Below, one piece after another: positions 37,755 to 46,551 of a DNA stretch of 64,000 bases; position 1 is the stretch's first letter; every line of letters starts with the position of its first letter. A program made the position numbers and the translations under genes. This DNA is from Litchfieldella anticariensis FP35 = DSM 16096. Its GTDB lineage: Bacteria; Pseudomonadota; Gammaproteobacteria; Pseudomonadales; Halomonadaceae. A model generated the notes under the pieces. It searched no databases, was not told the origin of the DNA, and saw nothing but the letters and a program-made list of their open reading frames with translations. The stretch lies in the NCBI RefSeq assembly GCF_000409775.1, contig NZ_KE332377.1:620001-684000 (forward strand). The letters run 5' to 3'.

Positions 37755-38880
37755 CGATGGGCTCCCGTACATTGTTGAGAATGGCGAGGAAGGTGCTGGC
37801 GATATGTTCCCAGCGGCATGATTCGATGCGTGTACGTGCTGCCCGCCCCAGTCGCCCATAGCGCGCCGGGTGTTGGCAAAGTTCAACTGCCGCAGTGATG
37901 AAAGCCGATGTGTCACCACAAGCAACAGTCACTCCGTGCTGACCGTTATCGATCCACTCGTTGGCAGCGGCATAGTCGAAAGCGACGATTCCCAGTCCGC
38001 TGGCCATGGCCTCTGCAACGACATTACCGTAGGTTTCGGAGAGTGAAGGGAAAATGAACACCTCGGCGCTAGCATAATGGCGAGCCAAGGCATCGTGGTC
38101 GATGAAGCCGGTGAAGATTGCTTCGGGGAGGCGCCGTTGCAGAGAGGCCCGAAGGGGGCCGTCGCCCACTAGCACCGTGGCCAGGTCGGGTTGTGCCTCC
38201 TGCATGGCTTGCAGGGTATCGACCAATAGGTCGAGATTCTTCTCGCTGGCAAGTCGGCCAACGTAAAGTGCGACTGGCTGGTGCTCGCCGACCCCCCATT
38301 GCTGGCGTAATGTCGGGTCACGCTTGTCAGGAGTGAAATGATGGCTATCGATGCCGCGCCCCATGACGTGGACATTGTCGAATCCCTGCGTCCGAAGGGC
38401 GTCTGCCTGTGTGGAGGTGGGGACCAGTGTGGCCTGAGTACGGTTGTGAAAGCGTCGTAGCGTTGCCTGCACTGGCACCTTGAGCCATCGCATGCCGTAA
38501 TCACCGGCGTAATGATCGAAGTTGGTGTGAAAACCGCTGACGACTGGGATACCGAGGCGTCGGGCTACGCGTAGAGCAGAGAATCCCAGTGGGCCCTCGG
38601 TTGCGATATAGACGGCATTGGGGCGCTGGCTTCGCCACAAGCGGTTGATCGCTCGCCCCGCTGGGAAACCTAGCTGCACATCGGAATAGCCAGGTACTCG
38701 AAACCCCTTGACCTGTAACTCGACTTCCGCAGCCTCGAATGTAGAGCCATCCTTGGGTCGGGGGCGGATCAGTTGCAGCTGAATTCCTTGTCGTTGCAAT
38801 TCTTGGCTGAGATGGCCGAGGGTATGGGCGACGCCATTGATTTCTGGCGCCCATGTCTCGCTGACCAGGCAAATACGCAT
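37726..38880 (-). CDS. Glycosyltransferase family 4 (GT-B fold)
   Basis: The 384-residue protein begins RICLVSETWAPEINGVAHTL and has the GT4 C-terminal motifs VALYVGRLASEKNLDLL and PSLSETYGNVVAEAMASGLGIVAFDY, with the E-x7-E donor-binding pattern. The N-terminal GFHTNFDHYAGDYG resembles bacterial lipid mannosyl- or glucosyltransferases. With the PAP2 gene next to it and an acyltransferase upstream, a glycolipid or membrane-lipid role is likely; the acceptor is not known. Confidence 0.87.
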   Translation of the reverse strand: MRICLVSETWAPEINGVAHTLGHLSQELQRQGIQLQLIRPRPKDGSTFEAAEVELQVKGFRVPGYSDVQLGFPAGRAINRLWRSQRPNAVYIATEGPLGFSALRVARRLGIPVVSGFHTNFDHYAGDYGMRWLKVPVQATLRRFHNRTQATLVPTSTQADALRTQGFDNVHVMGRGIDSHHFTPDKRDPTLRQQWGVGEHQPVALYVGRLASEKNLDLLVDTLQAMQEAQPDLATVLVGDGPLRASLQRRLPEAIFTGFIDHDALARHYASAEVFIFPSLSETYGNVVAEAMASGLGIVAFDYAAANEWIDNGQHGVTVACGDTSAFITAAVELCQHPARYGRLGRAARTRIESCRWEHIASTFLAILNNVREPIDDASHPCRL

Positions 38881-38979
38881 GCGGTGTTCTCGTCATCATC
38901 TTTTTGTGACAGTGTCGCGATCCTCGATGACAGGTTCTGGACACCGCGATGACCGAATGATGACAGGGACGGAAGATCT

Positions 38980-39891
38980 CTAACGCAATACCTGGCGTGG
39001 ATCGATGGGCTTTCCCCCGTGACGCAGGTCGAACAGCAAGTCATAGCGTTCGCTGGCGTTGCTGTAGCCCACCTCGCACAACGGGGTGCCGCGTTTGACA
39101 CCATCGCCGTTGGCAACGGACAGACGGTCACACAGAGCGTAGACACTTTGCAGATTGTCGGCATGGTGCACGATGACGACCTTTCCGAGTTGTCGCATGC
39201 TACTGGCAAAGCGTACCTCGCCATCGGCGACGGCCTTGGCTTGCTGACCACTGCTGGTGGCCAGCAACATGGGTTGCAGGGTGCCACGGGAGTCGGTACC
39301 GAATTGGCGGACTACACGATAGTCATCCAATGGCCATGGCCAGCCACGTACCTTGTCAGGTAGTGGAGCGGGGGCCGGGCGAGAGGGGGCGTGTTGACTG
39401 CTGCCGCCACTGCGGCTGTTGCTTGCATTGGCCACTACTCGACTGCTGCCGTTGAGAGGGACCTGGATCAGTTGCCCAACTTTCAGTTGGGTGGGGTTGA
39501 GCTGGCGATTGGCTGCTTGAACACGTCCAGGCGTGGTGCCAAAGCGGCGGGCGATGCTCGAATAGGTGTCGCCGGGACGGATCTGATAGCGATAAGGGCC
39601 GCCTGATGGCGCTCGCTCATGTGTGGAAGGTACGAGGATGCGCTGGCCAACAGCCAGGCGGCGGGCATCGACACCAGGGTTGAAGCGCTGGAGGCGAACC
39701 AGAGGCACATTGGCGCGTGCGGCAATGCGCCCCAAGGTGTCGCCACGCTGGATGGTGACCCAATCGCCAGCGATCGTCTGGAGGCGTTGGGTTCCCGAAG
39801 GGCTGGCGGCACATCCGGCCAGCAACAACAGCAACATCAAACCGGCGAGTCGAGTGCGCCATCCTTTTCGTACCACAGGCCATTGAGCCAT
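38980..39891 (-). CDS. LysM/LytM-domain lipoprotein (NlpD/EnvC-like, degenerate peptidase)
   Basis: The 303-residue protein has a lipoprotein signal with lipobox LAGC (C27) and two LysM peptidoglycan-binding repeats (VTIQRGDTLGRIAARANVPL and YQIRPGDTYSSIARRFG). A Ser/Pro-rich linker and a C-terminal M23-like domain (VRQFGTDSRGTL...LLFDLRHGGKPIDPRQVL) follow. The catalytic HxxxD and HxH of active M23 peptidases are absent, so it should act as an amidase activator like NlpD. It overlaps the acyltransferase gene by 55 bases. Confidence 0.87.
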   Translation of the reverse strand: MAQWPVVRKGWRTRLAGLMLLLLLAGCAASPSGTQRLQTIAGDWVTIQRGDTLGRIAARANVPLVRLQRFNPGVDARRLAVGQRILVPSTHERAPSGGPYRYQIRPGDTYSSIARRFGTTPGRVQAANRQLNPTQLKVGQLIQVPLNGSSRVVANASNSRSGGSSQHAPSRPAPAPLPDKVRGWPWPLDDYRVVRQFGTDSRGTLQPMLLATSSGQQAKAVADGEVRFASSMRQLGKVVIVHHADNLQSVYALCDRLSVANGDGVKRGTPLCEVGYSNASERYDLLFDLRHGGKPIDPRQVLR

Positions 39892-40709
39892 GAATGGAAG
39901 CGTTCCTTATAGTGCGGGTCCTGATGATAGTCGCCTTGCAGCATCCAGCTCGGAACGTCCAAGCGCCTGGCATGCAGGTGGATGGGCCCTTCGCGACCAC
40001 AGAGAAATCCCCAGAAAGTGGGGTTAGGGCTGGCATAGCGAAGCGTTACGTCGAGAATGCCACTCAAGCGTTCTCCCATCAGGCTGATGACCTGAGCGGT
40101 CCCGCCGGCCTTGGGGCGTAGCAGGTGGCGAAAAGGGCTTTGCTGGGCATCGCGCTTGGCAGGGGTGAACCGCGTGCCTTCGACAAAGTTGTAGATGGCG
40201 ATCGGCATTTCCCTGGCACGCTGGCACATACGCTCGGTTGCCTCGCGATCGACCTGTGCCAGATCGGGATTCTTCTCCAACTGATCGCGTTTGTAGCGTC
40301 GCATGAAAGGGAACTCCAAAGCCCACCATGCCAAGCCAACGATAGGAACCCAGATCAGCTCGCGTTTTAGGAAGAAGCGAGGCATGGGAATCCGACGGTG
40401 CAGAGCCATCTGCAGCATGAAGATATCGGTCCAACTACGGTGATTGGAGATCACCAGCCACCATTGCTGCGGCGACAGCCCGGCGGGGAGATGGACCGTC
40501 AGTTCAGGCTTGAGCCAGCGACGCATCCACCAAAGATTGGTACCGATCCAATTCAGCGCCACATGGTTGAGCCCTCGGAGCACACATCGACGCAGAACAC
40601 GCGTCGGTGTGACCAGTTTGAGCAAGGTGAGGGCGAACAGTGGAACAGCCCAGAACAAGGTGACGGCGATCAGTAACACCAGGCTGACGAGCCCTTTAAG
40701 GGTCGACAT
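39837..40709 (-). CDS. 1-acylglycerol-3-phosphate acyltransferase-like (LPLAT, YihG type)
   Basis: The 290-residue protein has an N-terminal membrane anchor and the LPLAT motifs NHRSWTDIFML (H-x4-D), KRELIWVPIVGLAWW and NFVEGTRFTPAKR. It probably transfers acyl groups to a lysophospholipid. I chose the ATG at 40709 because GGAGAATG is just upstream. Its end overlaps the LysM gene by 55 bases on the same strand, unusual for so long an overlap. Confidence 0.87.
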   Translation of the reverse strand: MSTLKGLVSLVLLIAVTLFWAVPLFALTLLKLVTPTRVLRRCVLRGLNHVALNWIGTNLWWMRRWLKPELTVHLPAGLSPQQWWLVISNHRSWTDIFMLQMALHRRIPMPRFFLKRELIWVPIVGLAWWALEFPFMRRYKRDQLEKNPDLAQVDREATERMCQRAREMPIAIYNFVEGTRFTPAKRDAQQSPFRHLLRPKAGGTAQVISLMGERLSGILDVTLRYASPNPTFWGFLCGREGPIHLHARRLDVPSWMLQGDYHQDPHYKERFHSWLNGLWYEKDGALDSPV

Positions 40710-40808
40710 GCATTCTCCTTCAATGACACGCCCTCGATGACTGGTCACTAATGTTACTGGAAGTATCGATCACTGCCCAGCCACTGGAGTCAGCAGCTGG
40801 GCAACGAT

Positions 40809-42758
40809 TCAGCTCTGCAACTCGGGAAGGTCCTCGTAGAGTTCCAGTGCCTCGGGGTTGGCCAGGGCGTCGAGGTTCTTGACAGGACGTCCATGGACGA
40901 CGTTGCGTACGGCGAGTTCGACGATCTTGCCCGACAGAGTGCGCGGGATATCGCTGACCTGAAGAATCTTGGCTGGAACGTGACGGGGGGTGGTATTGGC
41001 CCGAATAGTACGCCTTATCTCGTCACGCATGGCATCGTCGAGGGTCAAACCTTCCTTGAGGCGTACGAACAGCACCACACGGATGTCGTCATTCCACTCC
41101 TGACCGATGCATAGTGACTCCATGACGGCTTCGACTTTCTCCACTTGGCGATAGATCTCGGCCGTGCCGATACGCACGCCACCTGGATTGAGCACGGCAT
41201 CCGAGCGTCCATGGATGATCAGACCGTCTTCCGGGGTGATTTCGGCATAATCGCCGTGTGCCCAGATGCCGGGAAAGGTAGCGAAGTAGGCATCGTGATA
41301 GCGTTTGCCTTCAGGGTCGTTCCAGAATCCGATCGGCATCGATGGGAAGGGGCGGGTACAGACCAACTCGCCTTTTTCTTCACGCAGCGGCTGTCCCTCG
41401 GCGTCGAAAACGTCTACCGCCATGCCTAGGCCACGACACTGCAGTTGCCCACGATAGACCGGCCGGATAGGGCAGCCCAAGGCGAAGCAGGACACGATGT
41501 CGGTCCCACCCGAGATCGAGGCCAGCAGAAGGTCGCTCTTGATCTCGCGATATACGTAGTCGAACGACTCATGGGCAAGTGCCGAGCCAGTGGACAGTAC
41601 GGCCCGTAGCGGCGATAGATTGAAGCGTTTGCCCGGCGTCAGGTCTTCTTTCTCGCAGGCGGCGATATACTTGGCGCTGGTGCCGAATACCGTGATCCCT
41701 TCACGCTCAGCCATTTCCCACAGCACTTCGGGGCCGGGGGAGAAGGGTGAGCCATCGTACAGCACTAGAGTGGCGCCACAAGCCAGTCCAGAGACCAGCC
41801 AGTTCCACATCATCCAGCCACAAGTGGTGTAGTAGAACAGCACGTCCCGTTCATTGAGGTCGGTATGCAGGCGCAGTTCCTTGAGGTGTTGCAGCAGCGT
41901 GCCACCGGCGGAGTGAATGATGCACTTGGGCACACCGGTGGTGCCGGACGAGTAAAGAATGTACAGCGGATGATCGAAGGGCTGGGACTCGAAGAATATC
42001 TCCGAGGCTGGGTTGTTGAGATAGTCCTCCCACGTCACGGCCTTGTCGATGCCGCGTGTATCGGGTTCCTCTTTGAGGAAGGGAAAGACCACCACCTGGT
42101 TGAGTGAGTCGATAGCCTCGCTGATTTGTACTACCCGCTCGCGAGTATCGATCGGCTTACCGTTCCAGGTATAGCCGTCAGTAGCGATCAACACTTTGGG
42201 CTGGATCTGGCCAAAACGATCGAGCACGCCGTGGAAGCCAAAATCCGGTGAGCATGATGACCATACGGCACCAATGCTGGCACTGGCGAGCATGCCGATC
42301 ACCGCATGCTCGCTGTTGGGCACGAAACCGGCGACCCGGTCACCGGCTGTTACGCCGCTTTGTTGCAGAGCATGCGCCAGCTTGGCGACCTGTTCGTATA
42401 GTTCCTTGTAGCTGATCTGTTTACGCCGCTGACGCTCATCCCGTACCACCAGAGCAGGGTGGTCGTCACGACGCTTGAGCAGGTTGGCAGCGAAATTGAG
42501 CCGGGCCTCGGGGAACCAGCGCGCGCCAGGCATGGCGTCGGGATGCTCGAGAACAGTGTCGCCCTTGGTGTCGGCAATGATATCGACCTCGTCCCATAGC
42601 AATGACCAAAATGCTTCCAGATTCTCGACACTCCAACCATGCAGATCGGTATAGTCACGAAGAGTCACCGACTCCTCTCGATTGATGCGCTGCATGAGAG
42701 CGGCCATCTGCGTGGCATCGATGGCGGCCTGGGTCGGCTGCCATAGCGGCATGGTCAT
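40809..42758 (-). CDS. aacS: Acetoacetyl-CoA synthetase
   Basis: The 649-residue ANL-family ligase has the AMP-binding motif LYSSGTTGVPKCIIHSAGG, SISGGTDIVSCFALG, HGRSDAVLNPGGVRIGTAEIY and the C-terminal lysine region RTLSGKIVELAVRNV. The WSVENLEAFWSLLWDEVDI N-terminus is that of acetoacetyl-CoA synthetases. It activates acetoacetate, the product of 3-hydroxybutyrate dehydrogenase, so it fits with the dehydrogenase at 49561 in PHB degradation. Confidence 0.94.
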   Translation of the reverse strand: MTMPLWQPTQAAIDATQMAALMQRINREESVTLRDYTDLHGWSVENLEAFWSLLWDEVDIIADTKGDTVLEHPDAMPGARWFPEARLNFAANLLKRRDDHPALVVRDERQRRKQISYKELYEQVAKLAHALQQSGVTAGDRVAGFVPNSEHAVIGMLASASIGAVWSSCSPDFGFHGVLDRFGQIQPKVLIATDGYTWNGKPIDTRERVVQISEAIDSLNQVVVFPFLKEEPDTRGIDKAVTWEDYLNNPASEIFFESQPFDHPLYILYSSGTTGVPKCIIHSAGGTLLQHLKELRLHTDLNERDVLFYYTTCGWMMWNWLVSGLACGATLVLYDGSPFSPGPEVLWEMAEREGITVFGTSAKYIAACEKEDLTPGKRFNLSPLRAVLSTGSALAHESFDYVYREIKSDLLLASISGGTDIVSCFALGCPIRPVYRGQLQCRGLGMAVDVFDAEGQPLREEKGELVCTRPFPSMPIGFWNDPEGKRYHDAYFATFPGIWAHGDYAEITPEDGLIIHGRSDAVLNPGGVRIGTAEIYRQVEKVEAVMESLCIGQEWNDDIRVVLFVRLKEGLTLDDAMRDEIRRTIRANTTPRHVPAKILQVSDIPRTLSGKIVELAVRNVVHGRPVKNLDALANPEALELYEDLPELQS

Positions 42759-42855
42759 TAGCTCCCCTCCATGTTCTTGTATGGAATGTATGGCGTTACG
42801 TATAGCCTGCCAGTCTTTGATGGTGATGCAAAGCTGCTGCGGTGCACAAGTCGTT

Positions 42856-42894
42856 GCATTTAATACTAAATGCTAAGCGACGACACCGGTGTCG
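42856..42894. promoter_or_regulatory. Two adjacent palindromes upstream of aacS, possible operators
   Basis: GCATTTA-ATAC-TAAATGC (42856-42873) is a perfect 7+7 inverted repeat. CGACACCGGTGTCG (42881-42894) is a perfect 14-base palindrome. They lie 98-136 bases before the aacS ATG. The first overlaps TAGTAT/TATTAA, which could be a -10 on the aacS strand. The binding proteins are unknown. Confidence 0.45.
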
Positions 42895-42968
42895 AAAAAC
42901 TGATCATTGTGTAACGACTCCTAGTAATGTCGCGGATAGGTGTCACTGTACAGCGGCTTTGCACAACG

Positions 42969-42991
42969 TTATCCACAGAATTTGTGAATAA
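42969..42991. promoter_or_regulatory. Inverted pair of DnaA-box-like nonamers
   Basis: TTATCCACA (42969-42977, plus strand) matches the strongest DnaA box. TTATTCACA follows on the opposite strand (42983-42991), five bases apart. Two sites this close are unlikely to be a replication origin alone; DnaA may bind the MFS promoter region. There is no AT-rich unwinding region or dnaA gene nearby. Confidence 0.5.
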
Positions 42992-43149
42992 CCTCGAGCC
43001 GACTTGGCGACGCAAATTTTGCTGACCGACTAGAATACGCGACACTTCCTTTGATTCAGTTTGACCGTGATCGTTTCGGGTCGGAACGGGATGTGTTGGG
43101 TCACAAAGTTCGATGCACCTCGCCCGTCAGGGCAGGGATGGAGGTACTA

Positions 43150-44490
43150 GTGCGTAGTCTGCCGGCTACCTTGCCGATCCTTTTCCTGTGTGAGATCTGT
43201 TTCCTGCTCGGTCATGGGTTGATCATGACCTTGCTTGGCGTCCGCATGTCGCTGGAGGGGTTTCCCTCCCAGATGGCGGGTTTGTTGATGTCGAGTTTCT
43301 CATTGGGTTTCGTGGTAGGTAGTTACTGGCTCGAGAAGCGAATTCGAGCGGTCGGGCATATCCGCGTTTTCGCGGCCTGTGCCGCCTTACTGGCCGTTAC
43401 GGCGATGTTGCATGGTCTCTGGGTGAATCCTTGGGCCTGGTTGGCATGGAGGTTGTTTGGTGGGTTGGCCACGGCAGGGTTGCTGATGGTCATGGAGTCC
43501 TGGGTCTCGGGCGAATCGACCAATGAGAATCGTGGTCGGGTACTGGGCTGGTATATGGTGATCTCGACCACCTCGCTGGCCGGAGGTCAGTGGCTCTTGA
43601 ATATCGCGGACCCGTCGACCTCGGTGTTGTTCTCAGTGGCCGGCATGCTGTTCGCCTTGTCACTGGTACCACTTTCCATCCATCGAATTCATGGACCGAG
43701 TCGTGCCGGGGAGGTACAGCCTCAGAAGATCAAATTACGTGCTCTGTACCACCGCGTCCCGATCGGCTTGATAGGGGCCTTTGTGGCCGGTTTGATGGTG
43801 CAGGCGTTCTTTGCCATGACGCCCTTTTATGGCCAGGAGATCGGCTTGAGCACCTCACAGACTGCTCAATTCATGGCGGTGACAACGTTGGTGGCGTTGG
43901 TGGCGCAGTGGACATTGGGACGTGTATCTGACCGCTTCGATCGGCGTAAGGTGATTCTGTGCATGGCAGTGGTCATGGCCATCGCCGGAGCCTTCATTTC
44001 GGTGGCAGCACGCATCAATTTTCTGATGCTGTTGGTGGTGGCGTGCTTTCATACGGCCATGTTGCACACCTTGTATTCTCTCAGCCTGGCACATACCAAT
44101 GATTGGTTGGAACCTGGAGAGATTGTGGCGGCCAACGCCAAACTGATGATCTGGTATGGCATCGGCTCCATCATTGGCCCCTTTAGCGCATCGTTGGTGA
44201 TGCAAGCGGCTGGACCCGATGGGCTGTGGCTGTTTCTAGGCAGCGTGGCCATGATCCTGGCGATCTTCGTGCTGATACGCATGCACGGTCAGCGGAAAGT
44301 GCAACCCGAGTTGGAACAGGAGCCCTACGTCGCGGTGCCGGTCATGGAAACGCCGCACTACATCAGCGAATTGGATCCACGCTATGAACCTCAGCAATAT
44401 GAACTGGAATTGGAGCTCGAACCCCTGGCTTTTGGGAACGAGCCCGCTTCCGTTCCCCGAGCCAGATATGAATATGAGGATACCCGGTGA
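43150..44490 (+). CDS. MFS transporter (YcaD-like) with acidic C-terminal tail
   Basis: The 446-residue protein has twelve predicted helices. The N-terminal half reads LPILFLCEICFLLGHGLIMTLLGVRMSLEGF and SSFSLGFVVGSYW, as in the YcaD-like MFS group; the middle has LGRVSDRFDRRKVIL. A 60-residue tail after the last helix is rich in Glu, Tyr and Pro (YELELELEPLAF, RARYEYEDTR). I favour the GTG at 43150, with GGAGG 5 bases upstream; the ATG at 43138 is the alternative. The substrate is unknown. Confidence 0.85.
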   Translation: MRSLPATLPILFLCEICFLLGHGLIMTLLGVRMSLEGFPSQMAGLLMSSFSLGFVVGSYWLEKRIRAVGHIRVFAACAALLAVTAMLHGLWVNPWAWLAWRLFGGLATAGLLMVMESWVSGESTNENRGRVLGWYMVISTTSLAGGQWLLNIADPSTSVLFSVAGMLFALSLVPLSIHRIHGPSRAGEVQPQKIKLRALYHRVPIGLIGAFVAGLMVQAFFAMTPFYGQEIGLSTSQTAQFMAVTTLVALVAQWTLGRVSDRFDRRKVILCMAVVMAIAGAFISVAARINFLMLLVVACFHTAMLHTLYSLSLAHTNDWLEPGEIVAANAKLMIWYGIGSIIGPFSASLVMQAAGPDGLWLFLGSVAMILAIFVLIRMHGQRKVQPELEQEPYVAVPVMETPHYISELDPRYEPQQYELELELEPLAFGNEPASVPRARYEYEDTR

Positions 44491-44537
44491 CAGAACTTGC
44501 CAGATAAGCCATTGGGCGTTATCTGGAAAGTCAAAGC

Positions 44538-45305
44538 CTAAACGATTTCGCAGCGTGTATGCTGCGGCAATAACAATTCCGCCGAGCGTTCCAGATTGCT
44601 CGGGAGGCATTTCTGTACCAAGGCCAAGCCACCCAGGGAAATGCGATGTTCGTCGCCGCCAGCAAACGGCAGGCGCTGTGAACAGGTCGGGTAAAAGCGG
44701 TAATTGAGCAGTGGGGAAACAGGGAATACGCCGTGATGACGGTCGGCACTGCCAGTCAGGCCGGCTTGTTGTATCTGCTGGTCGAGACTCACCAAGTCGG
44801 TGCCCAGTCGCTCACAGTCGAATCCAACATGATGCATTCTGGGGCCCATGATTGACAGCCAGGCTGCCAGAGGATGAGCCTTTCGCAACCGCTCGTAACC
44901 ATCCCAGTCGGGCATTGGCCAAGGGCGGCCACGTGTCAGCAGGTTCTGTCCCTGGCGGTCCTCGATAGGGCTTTGGCTGACCAGGGTCTCGAGGTAATCC
45001 CTTGGTTGCCGTGTCAAGGTGCCGAGTTGCAATTCCCCCAGCACTAACCAAGCGCCATCATCGGGGGCGGCCAGCAGCGTCACCAACAAGCCACGATCCG
45101 CCATGGCGTAGTGGTCGACGGCGCGATAACCGAAGTGCAGCAGAGGAGGAATCAAGGTATCGGCTGCAAACGAGCCATGGTTGAGCGTCAACAACGCCAG
45201 GTATTCTGGCGTGCTATCGAGGGGCCATAGGCGTAGCGCCCCCAGTTCCGGGTGCTGATGGATGTAGTCGAGCCAGAGCTGTTGTAGAAACTCTTGCCGT
45301 TGCAT
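44538..45305 (-). CDS. DUF1338-like protein (2-oxoadipate dioxygenase/decarboxylase superfamily)
   Basis: The 255-residue protein has the DUF1338 layout: LQQLWLDYIHQHP at the start, a histidine in TLNHGSFAADTL, PPLLHFGYRAVDHY, LLTRGRPWPMPDWDGYERL and a second histidine in MHHVGFD. These would be two of the metal ligands of the HglS-type non-haem iron enzymes. The glutamate ligand normally in a FYEFA-like segment is not evident; the matching part reads ISLGGLALVQK. The activity is therefore uncertain. I chose the ATG at 45305, after GAGGGCG. Confidence 0.6.
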   Translation of the reverse strand: MQRQEFLQQLWLDYIHQHPELGALRLWPLDSTPEYLALLTLNHGSFAADTLIPPLLHFGYRAVDHYAMADRGLLVTLLAAPDDGAWLVLGELQLGTLTRQPRDYLETLVSQSPIEDRQGQNLLTRGRPWPMPDWDGYERLRKAHPLAAWLSIMGPRMHHVGFDCERLGTDLVSLDQQIQQAGLTGSADRHHGVFPVSPLLNYRFYPTCSQRLPFAGGDEHRISLGGLALVQKCLPSNLERSAELLLPQHTRCEIV

Positions 45306-45390
45306 GTGACGCCCTCTTTCGCCGCGCCCTGATGGGGTAACAGAAAGTATAGGCACAAGGCCTGAGAGGGCTTTCAACGCCCGAGCGACG

Positions 45391-46551
45391 TTAGTTGAGA
45401 ATGTCGTTCAGCAAGGCTTGGCTGGCGATGGCGATTTCGGCTTCCTCGTCGGTGGGAATGACCCATATCGAAGGACCGGTACCACGGTCGAGGCGCTGGG
45501 CATGACGGCGATTGGCCGACTCGTCCAGTTGGAGGCCCAGCCAGTCAAGGCGCCGACATACCGCCTCGCGAATTTGGTAAGAGTTCTCGCCGATGCCGGC
45601 AGTGAATACCAGGGCATCGAGACCACCGTTGAGCGCCGCCAGGGCGCCGATTTCGCGTACCAGGCGCTGGATGAAGAGAGCGATGGCCTGTCGTGCATGG
45701 GGATGATCGCGAGCTTCCAGGTCTCGCATGTCATCGGATATGCCGGATACCCCGTAGAGGCCGCTATCATGGTAGAGTAGGTGCTCGATCGCCGGGGCAT
45801 CGAGGCCTTTGTACTGCATCAAGTAGAGAATCACGCCGGGATCCAGACTGCCGCAACGACGCCCCATCATCAGGCCGTCCAAGGCTGTGAACCCCATGGA
45901 TGTCGCTTGGCTTTTACCATTGTGTAGGGCACAGAGACTGCAACCCTGTCCCAGGTGAGCGACGATCACTCGGTCTCCGACCGTATCACCCAGCAGTTCA
46001 CGCAAACGACGAGCAATATAGGCGTAGGACAAGCCATGGAATCCATAGCGCAAAATGCCTTCCTCGGTCAGGGCGCGGGGTAGAGCGAACCACTGGTTTA
46101 CCCAGGGCTGGGTGCGGTGGAAAGCCGTATCGAAGCATGCTACCTGAGGAACGTCGGAATAGCGGCTCAGCAGGTGGCGTGCGATAGCCAGTGCCTGGGG
46201 CTGGTGGAGCGGTGCCAGAGGCACCAGAGCCTCGAGGCGTCCAAGGGTCGATTCATCGAGTCGTACCGGATCGGCGAAATCGCGTCCACCATGCACTACA
46301 CGATGGGCGATACCAGAGAGTCCATCGAGTTCATCCTTCGCTTCGAGCCAATCGTGCAGTGCCACGCTCACTGCGGCATGGTCACTCCCTTCGGAATGGA
46401 AGTCGTCGGTAGCAAGGTCCGAAGGTTGCACCATGACCAGTTGCGGCTGACTCCCAATGCGTTCGATACGTCCACGCAAGTGCTCACGTTGCTGGCGGTA
46501 GAGTGCGAACTTGAGTGTCGACGAGCCCCCGTTGAGGACCAGCAGACTCAT
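45391..46551 (-). CDS. ackA: Acetate kinase
   Basis: The 386-residue ASKHA kinase starts LLVLNGGSSTLKFALY and has RVVHGGRDF, CFDTAFHRTQP, RYGFHGLSYAYIARRL, HLGQGCSLCAL and VFTAGIGENS, the acetate/propionate kinase signature set. It makes ATP and acetate from acetyl phosphate. Its start overlaps the pta stop as ATGA. Confidence 0.95.
   Translation of the reverse strand: MSLLVLNGGSSTLKFALYRQQREHLRGRIERIGSQPQLVMVQPSDLATDDFHSEGSDHAAVSVALHDWLEAKDELDGLSGIAHRVVHGGRDFADPVRLDESTLGRLEALVPLAPLHQPQALAIARHLLSRYSDVPQVACFDTAFHRTQPWVNQWFALPRALTEEGILRYGFHGLSYAYIARRLRELLGDTVGDRVIVAHLGQGCSLCALHNGKSQATSMGFTALDGLMMGRRCGSLDPGVILYLMQYKGLDAPAIEHLLYHDSGLYGVSGISDDMRDLEARDHPHARQAIALFIQRLVREIGALAALNGGLDALVFTAGIGENSYQIREAVCRRLDWLGLQLDESANRRHAQRLDRGTGPSIWVIPTDEEAEIAIASQALLNDILN

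Larger units (their letters stand above)
42759..43149. other. Gene-free divergent stretch between aacS and the MFS gene
   Basis: These 391 bases hold an 18-base inverted repeat (42856-42873), a perfect 14-base palindrome (42881-42894) and an inverted pair of DnaA-box-like nonamers (42969-42991). No coding frame with family features is present; the region probably controls both flanking genes. Confidence 0.6.
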
